A stretch of DNA of 64,000 nucleotides from CAZGUX01 sp964529305 (GTDB taxonomy: Bacteria > Acidobacteriota > Terriglobia > Bryobacterales > Bryobacteraceae). This document shows positions 36,048-44,115 of the stretch, one piece after another (position 1 is the stretch's first letter; every line of letters starts with the position of its first letter). A program made the translations under genes and the position numbers. The stretch lies in contig CAZGUX010000228.1 of the NCBI GenBank assembly GCA_964529305.1, forward strand, positions 30,863 to 94,862, written 5' to 3'. The notes beneath the pieces were generated by a model that searched no databases, was not told where the DNA came from, and was given only the letters and a program-made list of their open reading frames with translations.

Positions 36048-37170
36048 CTTCTCCGACGGCGAGTACGACCGCAGGCTGGCTGCCGTTCGGGAGGAAGCGG
36101 AGAAGGAACGGCTTGGCGCACTGCTGTTCTTCAATCCGAGCAGCATCTGCTACCTGTGTGGGTTCACGACGATCAATCTGTGGGATGTCTCGTGCCTGAT
36201 CGTGCCCCCCGCCGGCGACCCCGTATTGGTTTTTCGGGAATTCGAAAGTGGGCGATTTACCGCCAGTTGCCGGTTTACCGGCCACGTCAGCTATCCTCCC
36301 GACGGCCGGGCGGCGCCCGCGATCGTCAGGGCGTTGCGGGAACTGTGTGCGCTGAACGAAATGGCTGTCGAGATGGGCCGGCACCTGGACACCGCGACGT
36401 TGGAGGAACTGCGACAAGGATTAGGGGACGTTCGGCCGCGGGACTGTTCCGCCGTCCTGAATCCAGTCCGCCTGGTGAAATCGGCGGAAGAGGTCGCCGT
36501 GATGAAGCGCGCCGCGGCCATTACGGATGCCGGTGTGGGCGCGGGCATCGGCGCCGTCCGTGAAGGAACCACCGACTATGAGATCTGCGCCGAAGTCGCA
36601 CGGGCTTTGTTCGGCGGAGGCAGCGATTTCATGTGCATCCAACCCGTGGTTGCCGTGGGGGAGCCTAGCGGCATCGCGCATTCGACCGCGGGGGGTGTAC
36701 GGGTTCGACGCGGAGACCCGGTCTTCCTGGAGATTGGCGCATGCGTGGAGCGTTATACGGCTCCGATCATGCGCACGGCCTTTGCCGGCGTGCCGGACGA
36801 CGAACTTCGCGAGCTTTCGGACTATTCGTCACGAGCACTCGACTCGATGATCGCCGTGATGGGACCGGGCGTTCCCGCGGCGGAGGTCGCCGGCGCGGGA
36901 TACGGCGCGCTGAAGCCGGTTCTGCCCCGCATCGCGTTCCATTTCGTGTGGGGCTATTCGGTGGGAATCGGATATCCACCGTCGTGGCTGGAGGAAACGG
37001 GGTTCCTGATACAGTCCGGAAACCCGCGCAAACTGATGCCGGGCATGGTCTTCCACCTGCCTCTGATGCTGCGCATTCCGGGGAAGCACGGAGCCGGTCA
37101 CAGTGAGAGCGTGCTGGTAACCAGGAACGGCGCGGAAATCCTGAGCCGCGTGCCTCGTGAAGGATCATGA
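36037..37170 (+). CDS. M24 creatinase/aminopeptidase-fold hydrolase (ectoine-hydrolase-like)
   Basis: 377 residues with the two-domain pita-bread layout: N-terminal creatinase domain (LLFFNPSSICYLCGFTTIN) and C-terminal M24 domain (about 150-370). VFLEIGACVERYTAPIMRT stands where metallo-members have the first Asp ligand, so Glu replaces it and the usual metal set is incomplete. FHFVWGYSVGIGYPPSW carries the catalytic-type His. Non-metal M24 proteins include creatinase and the ectoine hydrolase EutD/DoeA. ATG 36037 has GGAGG upstream. It is followed by an Asp/Glu racemase-family gene, as eutD and eutA are paired elsewhere. Confidence 0.78.
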   Translation: METSFSDGEYDRRLAAVREEAEKERLGALLFFNPSSICYLCGFTTINLWDVSCLIVPPAGDPVLVFREFESGRFTASCRFTGHVSYPPDGRAAPAIVRALRELCALNEMAVEMGRHLDTATLEELRQGLGDVRPRDCSAVLNPVRLVKSAEEVAVMKRAAAITDAGVGAGIGAVREGTTDYEICAEVARALFGGGSDFMCIQPVVAVGEPSGIAHSTAGGVRVRRGDPVFLEIGACVERYTAPIMRTAFAGVPDDELRELSDYSSRALDSMIAVMGPGVPAAEVAGAGYGALKPVLPRIAFHFVWGYSVGIGYPPSWLEETGFLIQSGNPRKLMPGMVFHLPLMLRIPGKHGAGHSESVLVTRNGAEILSRVPREGS

Positions 37171-37910
37171 TGGACAACCTGAATCGTACACGCATTGGCA
37201 TCATCACGCCGGACGACGCGGTGAACGATGACGAGTACTGGCGTTTTGTCAATGACGACGTCACGCTCCTCATCGATCGCTACCGGACTCCGGAACGGTT
37301 TGCGCCGATCAACCCCGGAATGGTGGCGAGCTACGGCAACCTCGACCTGCTGGCCGACTGCGCCGAGACGTTGCGGATCACGCGGCCGGACGCCCTCGTG
37401 TTCTTCTGCAATTCGTGCAGTTTTGTGGGTGGAAAAGCGTCGAACCTAGAGATTTGCAAGGCGATCGCCAAGGCCGGCGCAGCGCCGGGCACAACGATCT
37501 CGATGGCGCAGGTGGAAGCGTTGCAGACCTTGAGGGCCCGGCGAGTGGCGATCGGAGCGCCCTACGACGAGGACGTTACCCGCCATTTGCAAAGGTTTTT
37601 GAATGAGTACGGATTCGAGGTTGTGTCTTCGCGCTCGCTGGGGATGAAGACGGAGTGGGAGATCGGAAACACACCGGCGGCTGTGTGGCAGCGGCTCGCC
37701 CTCGAGATCGACCGCCCGGACGCCGACGCTGTCCTTCTGGCGTGCTCGGGAATCCGTACGGCGGCGGTGATCGAGAGCACCGAAACGGAATTAAACAAGC
37801 CCGTGATCAGCGCGCCCGCGGCCGGGATCTGGCACGCTCTGAAGCTGGCGGGATACTCTCGTCCGGTGACTGGCCGGGGCATGCTTTTATCCCGTTATCT
37901 GGTTGGATGA
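37167..37910 (+). CDS. Asp/Glu racemase-superfamily protein (maleate isomerase / EutA-like)
   Basis: 247 residues. The paired cysteines C81 (VFFCNSCSFVGG) and C193 (LLACSGIRT) sit at positions matching those of maleate cis-trans isomerase and arylmalonate decarboxylase. GIITPDDAVNDDEYWRF begins the first domain. The ectoine-utilisation protein EutA belongs to the same group. Its ATG overlaps the M24 stop (ATGA), so it closes the operon aldolase, symporter, M24, isomerase. Racemisation or isomerisation of a pathway acid is the expected role; the substrate is unknown. Confidence 0.78.
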   Translation: MMDNLNRTRIGIITPDDAVNDDEYWRFVNDDVTLLIDRYRTPERFAPINPGMVASYGNLDLLADCAETLRITRPDALVFFCNSCSFVGGKASNLEICKAIAKAGAAPGTTISMAQVEALQTLRARRVAIGAPYDEDVTRHLQRFLNEYGFEVVSSRSLGMKTEWEIGNTPAAVWQRLALEIDRPDADAVLLACSGIRTAAVIESTETELNKPVISAPAAGIWHALKLAGYSRPVTGRGMLLSRYLVG

Positions 37911-37915
37911 GTCCT

Positions 37916-37931
37916 GTTTCACTACTGAAAC
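37916..37931. promoter_or_regulatory. GTTTC-N6-GAAAC dyad (copy 2), upstream of the TonB receptor
   Basis: GTTTC (37916-37920), spacer ACTACT, GAAAC (37927-37931), located 6 nt after the isomerase gene stop and 82 nt before the receptor start. Same arms and spacing as the dyad between iclR and its divergent operon. Confidence 0.6.
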
Positions 37932-38012
37932 CATATCTCCCCCGCTGAATTGACTTACTTCGGTTCCGCCCCCAGAATTGCAGATATTCCACGTTACAGG
38001 AAAGGCGAGGCA

Positions 38013-41000
38013 ATGAATTACCGAAAGAGCCAAATCAGGCTTCTGGGGCTTTTGTTCACCGTCTGCGTGGCGTTGGCGCAGAATGATACAGCGACGCTGG
38101 TAGGGACTGCGCGCGACCCGCAGGGCGGTGCCGTCGCGGACGCAAAAGTCACCGTAACGAGCACGACAACCGGGGCGGAGCGTACGACGCAGACAAACGC
38201 GGAGGGCGACTACCGGCTTCCCGCGCTCCAGATTGGCAGTTACCGTTTGCAGGTGGAGAAGCCGGGATTCAAGCGGTTCCTCGTACAGAGCCTGGCCGTC
38301 TCCGCGTTCCAGACCCTCCGCGTCGACGCCCCGCTGGAAGTCGGAGAGGTGACCACCGCGGTAGACGTCAGCGGGGCCGCGCCCGTCGTCGACACGGAAA
38401 CGAACACGGTGGCAGAGAGCCTGCCCGGGGCGAAGCTGAAGAACTACTCGCTGCCGCTGCTCTTTGGCAATTCGGTGGCCTGGCTGATCACGACCTACAG
38501 CACCAGCGCGGTGCAATATTTCAACGATATGGTCGTGATCGGGAATCGCCAGGACGCGCTCCGGACGACGATCGACGGCGCGACCGTGGATCATTTCCGT
38601 TCGTCGCCTCCGGCGCTGAGCGTGCAGGAAGTCCGGCTGGTGAACGGAGGAGCGAACGCCGAGTTTCCCACTCCCGGGACCGCGGCCGCAACCACGCGCG
38701 GGGGCAGCAACCAACTGCACGGAGCCTCGGAACTCCTGTTGATGAACCAGGCTTTGAACTCACTGGGGCCCTGGGGCGGGGCACGTCCCGTCGGACAGCC
38801 GGATTACAGCCTCCATTTCGGAGGCAGCGGCCCCGTGTTCATTCCCAAAATCTACGACGGGCGAAATCGCACTTTCTTCTCGACGACATTCAACCGCCGG
38901 AAAAGCACCACCCGGTACACCCCGCTGTCCGTCAATGTTCCGACGGAAGCCATGGCCCGGGGCGATTTCTCCGGACTCCGAAACGCATCCGGACAAGCGC
39001 CTGTGATCACGGATCCGCTGACGGGCACTCCGTTTGCGGGAGGCGTGATCCCCTCCGCGCGGATCGCCGATGTCTCGAAAAACATCACTGGGAGCTACTA
39101 TCCTGCACCGAACACTGGCAATGCCACCAATACGCTAAGGAACTACTACGCCATCGCGAACTCCTTTGGCGCCCAGAACGAGTTCTTCAACCGCTTCGAT
39201 CACCGGCTCAGTTCTCAGGACACGCTGACCTATAGTTACATGCGCCTGTTTCAGGATTCCCGATTCGATACCTCCACCTCCGGCGCGATGAAGGTTCCGG
39301 GCCGCTATAACGCCCTCTCGGAGAACAATGCTCAAACGCATTCACTGGGCTATATTCGGGTATTGAATCCGGCTGCCGTGAACGAGTTCCGCTTCAGCTT
39401 CAACCGTCTGCGAGACCGGCAAGGATCCGATGTCAGGGGTCAGGACGTGATCAGCAGGTTCGGTATTCAGGGTTTGACGCCGTACAGTTTTACCGGTTTG
39501 CCGGGAGTCAACATCACAGAGATGGCGGGAATCGGCCAGGTCTATACGGACAATCAGTTCGTGGAGAACCGGTTCAACCTGATCGACACAGTCAGTGTGC
39601 ACCGTGGACGGCATGCGCTGAAGATGGGTACCGAATTCATACGGATTCAGACCAACCGGGCAGGAGCGCTGGGGCCGGTATTCGGGACATATGACTTCAG
39701 CGGCCAGTTCACCGGTCAACCGTTTGCGGACTTTTTGCTGGGATATCCCGGGAGCACGACGAGGTTCACGCCTCGCCCGACGATCGCGGCGCGCCAGTAC
39801 TCGCTGGGTCTGTACATCCAGGACGATTTCAAGATGTCGCAGCGGCTGACGTTGAATCTCGGCCTGAGGTACGACCTGGAGGGCATTCCGGTGGATGCCA
39901 ACGGGTTGTATTTCAACTTCAACCCGGTCACCGGTGGGATCGTGGTTCCGGACCAGCACGCGCTCAATAACGTCAGCCCGCTGTTCAACAGGCAGATCCC
40001 GTTTCAAACGGCCAGCCAGGCCGGCTTCCCGGATAAACTGCTGGTGCAAGACCGCAACAATTTCATGCCGCGGGTCGGCCTGGCGTACCGGCCCTTCAAC
40101 AACAACCGCACGGTTGCGCGGGCGTACTACGGCGTCTTCACGGTGGGCAAGATGGGCGCGGGACTTCGCGGGGCCTTCCTGCCGCTGCTCCAAACCGGCG
40201 GACCCTTCGCTCTGACGGAGACCTGTATCAACCAGCGTGGAGCGAACGGCGCGCCGCTGTTCGGCTTTCCGCGTCCGTTCCTGGATCAAGGGACGGCGCC
40301 GAGTTCCTACAGCATCTCCGGTGCGAATCCGCTGATCCGCGACGGCTACCTGCAGCAGTGGAACCTCAGCGTGGAACATGAGGTGATGAATACGGCGATC
40401 GGCGTCACCTACACGGGGAACAAGTTGACCAACGGCCAGTACGCGCGTAACATCAACCTGCCGTTCCCGAGCGAGACGCCGTTCACGCAGGCGCGTTACC
40501 TCTATCGCAACTTTACTTCGATCAAGTACTTCGACCAGGGCGCCACGGACGTCTCCAACACACTCCGTGTCGACTTCAACCGTCCGATGCACAAGGGCCT
40601 CTACCTGCACGGCGGATGGACTTGGCTGAGCCAGATCAACGACGGCGAAACGACCGCGTGGGTCCAACTGGCATCCACCTCGGCAAACCCCTACAGCCGG
40701 GCGTCGGAACGGGCACGAATCGACTACTTCCCGCGCCATCGCTTCAGCGTGGACTTCGTTTATGAGCTTCCGTTCGGCGTCGGACGCAAGTATCTGGCTT
40801 CTGCGCCCCGCGGGGTGGACGCCGTGCTCGGCGGGTGGGTTGCCTCCGGATTCTGGAACTTCTATACGGGCGAGCCATTCACGCCGATCTACAGCGGGGC
40901 CGATCCTTCGGGAACCGGGAACTTCTCCGGCCGGCCGGATCGCATTGGGTCCGGCAAACTGGACAACCCCACCGAGTCCCTCTGGTTCGATCCGAAGGCA

Positions 41001-41285
41001 TTTGTCGTGCCGGGTTCCAACATCGGACGCTTTGGCAACTCCGGGCGCAACATCCTGGAACTTCCGTCGACCCAGCGCACGCTCCTGGCCATCTATAAGT
41101 ACTTCAAGATCAAAGAAAGCTTGCACTTCCGGCTGGCCACCTATATGGACAATCCGTTCAACCAGCATAGCTTCGGGACCGTGCAGCGGAACATCACGGC
41201 GCCGAACGCCGGCGCCTTGATCGGCCCTTCCGGCTATGGCAACTGGAGCCGCGTCATCCGCTTCGCCGGCCGGCTGGAGTTCTGA
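38013..41285 (+). CDS. TonB-dependent receptor, Oar-like, with carboxypeptidase-regulatory N-terminal domain
   Basis: 1090 residues. Signal peptide (KSQIRLLGLLFTVCVALAQ), CarboxypepD_reg-like domain at about 25-110 (GTARDPQGGAVADAKVTVTS, NAEGDYRLPALQIGSYRLQV), plug region with DTETNTVAESLPGAKLKNYS, then a long beta barrel ending in WSRVIRFAGRLEF, where the final aromatic residue is the Bam signal. Motifs DNQFVENRFNLIDTVSVHRG and FKMSQRLTLNLGLRYDLEG are typical of Acidobacteria receptors. It should import a large glycan- or peptide-type ligand across the outer membrane. ATG 38013 follows GGCGAGG. The next gene begins directly after its stop. Confidence 0.9.
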   Translation: MNYRKSQIRLLGLLFTVCVALAQNDTATLVGTARDPQGGAVADAKVTVTSTTTGAERTTQTNAEGDYRLPALQIGSYRLQVEKPGFKRFLVQSLAVSAFQTLRVDAPLEVGEVTTAVDVSGAAPVVDTETNTVAESLPGAKLKNYSLPLLFGNSVAWLITTYSTSAVQYFNDMVVIGNRQDALRTTIDGATVDHFRSSPPALSVQEVRLVNGGANAEFPTPGTAAATTRGGSNQLHGASELLLMNQALNSLGPWGGARPVGQPDYSLHFGGSGPVFIPKIYDGRNRTFFSTTFNRRKSTTRYTPLSVNVPTEAMARGDFSGLRNASGQAPVITDPLTGTPFAGGVIPSARIADVSKNITGSYYPAPNTGNATNTLRNYYAIANSFGAQNEFFNRFDHRLSSQDTLTYSYMRLFQDSRFDTSTSGAMKVPGRYNALSENNAQTHSLGYIRVLNPAAVNEFRFSFNRLRDRQGSDVRGQDVISRFGIQGLTPYSFTGLPGVNITEMAGIGQVYTDNQFVENRFNLIDTVSVHRGRHALKMGTEFIRIQTNRAGALGPVFGTYDFSGQFTGQPFADFLLGYPGSTTRFTPRPTIAARQYSLGLYIQDDFKMSQRLTLNLGLRYDLEGIPVDANGLYFNFNPVTGGIVVPDQHALNNVSPLFNRQIPFQTASQAGFPDKLLVQDRNNFMPRVGLAYRPFNNNRTVARAYYGVFTVGKMGAGLRGAFLPLLQTGGPFALTETCINQRGANGAPLFGFPRPFLDQGTAPSSYSISGANPLIRDGYLQQWNLSVEHEVMNTAIGVTYTGNKLTNGQYARNINLPFPSETPFTQARYLYRNFTSIKYFDQGATDVSNTLRVDFNRPMHKGLYLHGGWTWLSQINDGETTAWVQLASTSANPYSRASERARIDYFPRHRFSVDFVYELPFGVGRKYLASAPRGVDAVLGGWVASGFWNFYTGEPFTPIYSGADPSGTGNFSGRPDRIGSGKLDNPTESLWFDPKAFVVPGSNIGRFGNSGRNILELPSTQRTLLAIYKYFKIKESLHFRLATYMDNPFNQHSFGTVQRNITAPNAGALIGPSGYGNWSRVIRFAGRLEF

Positions 41286-42794
41286 GTGATTGCTTTCCGG
41301 CTGATTGCACTGAGTGCTCTCGCCGCTTTGACAGGGGGCGCGGCGGATCCTAAGCGCCCGCTGATCTTCAATCTGGACGCATCGGAGTTCTTTGTCGGAA
41401 GCTTTGGCCCGGTTGTGCCGAAGACCATCGACGACTACGTGGCGACGCTGGCAGGCACGGCGGTTTCGGACTTGTTCGTCTGCGTTAATATGCAGCGGGC
41501 GAACTATCGAAGCAAGGCCTGGGAAGCGGACTGGGACGGTTACGACCCGAGCCTTAATGACCAGCAACCCTTCTTCGCCGGGATTGCGCCGGAGCGTGCG
41601 TTTGAACGCGAGTGGTACCGGAACAGCTACCGGTGGAGTTTGACCGGCGTCGACTATCCGGAACGGATGCTCGCCGCCGCGCGGGGCCGGGGCATGCGGG
41701 GCTGGATCTCGATCCGGATGAACGACGCGCATTACCCGACCCGTCCCTTGCACCCGTACCACAGCACGTTCTGGCGGATGCATCCCGAGTGGAGGCTGGC
41801 GAATTCATCGCTGGATTATTCACGGCCTGAAGTGAGGAAGCACTATCTCTCGCTGGTCCGGGAGGTCTGCGAGCGCTACGACATGAACGGGCTGGAACTG
41901 GACTTCATGCGCCACGGCCACTATTTCCGGCCGGACGAGGCTCACGACGGCATCGCGGCCATGACCGGGTTGGTTCGGGAGGCCCGGGCACTCACTAACG
42001 CCGCCGCTCGAAAGCGGGGACACCCCGTGAAACTGGCCGTCCGTGTGCCAAGCCGCCCCTGGATTGCCGCCGCGCGTGGTCTGGACGCCGTCGAATGGAG
42101 CAGGCAGAGGCTGGTCGATCTGGTGGTCGCATCCCCGTGGTGGGCATCGAGTCAAAGCGACGTACCTGTGGAGGCATGGCGGGGCCTGGTGCGGGACTTT
42201 GGCGTGGACGTTGCTGCCGCGCTCGAGGACGGCATCTCATCGGGCGCCTCCAAGCGCAGAACGCTACACGTGGAAGAGGCGCGCGGCATCGCTCTGTCAG
42301 CGCTCCACCGCGGCGCGGATGCGAGCTACCTATTCAACTGGTTTACCGGCCCGTTGGTGGAGTGGAAGAAGGACATCTATCGTCAGTTTTTGACCACCGC
42401 CAGCGATGTCGAAGCGTTGCGCTCGTTGCCGCGGCGCCATCCGGTGACGCTCGTGGACCCCTGGGCCGATGGAGAGCCGGGTAGTCCGACTCCTCTCGCC
42501 TCTCGCGATCGCAGTCTGAGCTTGCGAATTGCAACCGGCCCGGGTCCTCGCCCGAATGATCAGGTGCTGGTGGCTCTGGGGATCCTCTCAGGACCTGAGC
42601 CAACAAGAGTCATTGTCAACTCCAAGACCTGTGACATCGCCGGAAGTGACGAGGCCCTGCGCCTCTATTCGGTGCCCCCAAGCGCCACTCGCGATGGGTA
42701 CAATCTGCTGCAGGTGACGCTCGGGGAGTCGACGTCACTGAATTGGGCGGAAATCCGGATCGTTCCGGGAGGGGCCAGTCCCAGCGGCCGGTAA
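41286..42794 (+). CDS. Exported glycosidase-like TIM-barrel protein, unknown substrate
   Basis: 502 residues from GTG 41286, immediately after the receptor stop. Signal peptide MIAFRLIALSALAALTGGAA. The barrel resembles GH10-like/DUF4985-type proteins: YPERMLAAARGRGMRGWISI, RMHPEWRLANSSLDYSRPEV, YDMNGLELDFMRHGHYF and RGADASYLFNWF. ELDFMRH holds a likely catalytic acid at a strand end. The C-terminal 120 residues form a small beta domain. Zero spacing to the receptor gene implies joint expression, so this is probably the enzyme that processes the receptor's ligand at the cell surface or in the periplasm. Confidence 0.7.
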   Translation: MIAFRLIALSALAALTGGAADPKRPLIFNLDASEFFVGSFGPVVPKTIDDYVATLAGTAVSDLFVCVNMQRANYRSKAWEADWDGYDPSLNDQQPFFAGIAPERAFEREWYRNSYRWSLTGVDYPERMLAAARGRGMRGWISIRMNDAHYPTRPLHPYHSTFWRMHPEWRLANSSLDYSRPEVRKHYLSLVREVCERYDMNGLELDFMRHGHYFRPDEAHDGIAAMTGLVREARALTNAAARKRGHPVKLAVRVPSRPWIAAARGLDAVEWSRQRLVDLVVASPWWASSQSDVPVEAWRGLVRDFGVDVAAALEDGISSGASKRRTLHVEEARGIALSALHRGADASYLFNWFTGPLVEWKKDIYRQFLTTASDVEALRSLPRRHPVTLVDPWADGEPGSPTPLASRDRSLSLRIATGPGPRPNDQVLVALGILSGPEPTRVIVNSKTCDIAGSDEALRLYSVPPSATRDGYNLLQVTLGESTSLNWAEIRIVPGGASPSGR

Positions 42795-42905
42795 TCCGAT
42801 CCCGAGTTGCATTGGGCTTTGCTGTGTCCCCGATTCCTTCTTGCCCGGTTTTCCCGACCTGCCGGCTCCGGTGTCGTACAACCCTCGGGCATACGCCCCC
42901 TGTTC

Positions 42906-42930
42906 GGAGCCGCGACCGTCAGGGAGCGGT
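42906..42930. repeat. Short dispersed-repeat-like element
   Basis: The segment includes CGCGACCGTCAGGGAGCGG (42911-42929); its reverse strand reads CTCCCTGACGGTCGCGGCTC, giving the peptide PLPDGRGSE when mistranslated. I recall this peptide from misannotated frames of related genomes, which points to a dispersed intergenic repeat; a genome search is needed to confirm. Confidence 0.35.
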
Positions 42931-42954
42931 GTCGTTTCGGAACGAACGACGATC

Positions 42955-43150
42955 CACGGCCCGGCCAGAACGAATACAGTTCCGCGCTTTTCAGGATGAG
43001 GCGCAGGCGCACGGGCCGGCCGGTAAAAGATGCGATGGAGGCTCGAACGGCAGGCTGCATCCAAGCGGTCACAGGTGACTACCAGCCGCGACTTTCCGAG
43101 AACGCGGAAAGCACCTTGCCGGTGGTTCCATCCTGCACTCGCCTGGTTCC
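42955..43150 (-). pseudogene. 3' remnant of a paralogue of the 44116-45768 glycosidase-like gene
   Basis: On the minus strand the fragment reads VQDGTTGKVLSAFSES, a disrupted junction, then ASIASFTGRPVRLRLILKSA and ELYSFWPG. The intact gene at 44116-45768 ends VQDGTTGKALSGFSER and ASVASLSGRTVRLRLILKNA, ALYSFWAG. The DNA of the two segments is also alike (for example TTTTCAGGATGAGGCGCA in both). The rest of the gene is absent and the frame is broken by small indels near 43070, so it is a gene fragment. Confidence 0.7.
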
Positions 43151-43270
43151 CCCCGGATTGTGCCGCAACGCTGTCAATATCCCCGATTTCCTAGTCGTAG
43201 CACATGGCCGGCAGGTTGGTGATCCCTGATTGACTTCGAAGCCTAGCGGCGCTAATCTCCAGGAAACTGG

Positions 43271-43945
43271 ATGGCCCTAGCCTGTCCGCATTGCGGAATA
43301 GTTCGACCCGATTCACAAACGAGTTGCGATTGTGGTCATCGGGAAAAGGCCTTGGATACGCCGGCGGCATTTCCGGTTTGCAGCGGCGTCGCGGGAATCG
43401 CCGTTCTCTGTGTAGTCCTCGGTGTCCTATGGCTATACACGGCGGTTTGCGTATCCTTTGGGCGAACCTCTCCGGCCGCAAGAACAGGCATGGAGACCGC
43501 AGTTGATACGCTTCCTGCGTGGCTTTCCTCAATCCTTTCGGAGGGTTGGTTTCCGAGCACACTGATGGCTTGGTCACTGTCGTTTGCGAGTGACACGGCC
43601 GCAGCTTGGATGACAATCTGCGGACTAGGCACTTTGCTTACGGCCGCAGGGCTGTGGGAAATGCGGTCTTGGGCTCGGACAACGGTCCTGGCCGCGTGCG
43701 ATGTCCACCTTACGTCCGTCGGTCTCGCCTTTGTGATCAGTCGCTCATACTCGACGTCCGGTGTACTAAGCGTGGGGATTTGGTCATTGATCGTGCTGTA
43801 TCTTATTCAGCCGCACGTTCAACAGGCGTTCCACGGAACTAAGCGGTTTCTACCTCTCTGGTTGGTGATCATGATTCCCTTGACTGTCATGGCCGCCGCG
43901 GCCTTCTGGCTGGTCGACACGATACGAAGAGTGCCTTTTGGGTAG
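43271..43945 (+). CDS. Zinc-ribbon membrane protein, unknown function
   Basis: 224 residues. N-terminal double-Cys zinc ribbon: CPHCGIVRPDSQTSCDCGH. Four or five membrane helices follow (SGVAGIAVLCVVLGVLWLY; MTICGLGTLLTAAGLW; LWLVIMIPLTVMAAAAFW). No catalytic motif. ATG 43271 has AGGAA at good spacing. Base composition appears less GC-rich than in neighbouring genes. It is a single gene between a gene remnant and a convergent gene. Confidence 0.68.
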   Translation: MALACPHCGIVRPDSQTSCDCGHREKALDTPAAFPVCSGVAGIAVLCVVLGVLWLYTAVCVSFGRTSPAARTGMETAVDTLPAWLSSILSEGWFPSTLMAWSLSFASDTAAAWMTICGLGTLLTAAGLWEMRSWARTTVLAACDVHLTSVGLAFVISRSYSTSGVLSVGIWSLIVLYLIQPHVQQAFHGTKRFLPLWLVIMIPLTVMAAAAFWLVDTIRRVPFG

Positions 43946-44115
43946 CGGCCAACGGGGAACGCATCTACCCGGTTTTCGACTCGGAAGTCGAGGCTGGAAT
44001 CTTAGCGAATTGCCGTTTACTTCGCTAACCGCCGCAGGCCAAACGCGAACGATTCAGCGCAAGACCCGAACGACACGCCCGGCAAGCGACCTGAGAGACG
44101 GATGCCCGGCGGATC

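Noticed and set aside
39342..41783. Open minus-strand frame of 813 codons antisense to the TonB receptor
   Set aside because: Arg/Val/Pro-rich composition without domains, lying opposite a receptor with clear motifs; a GC-rich antisense shadow.
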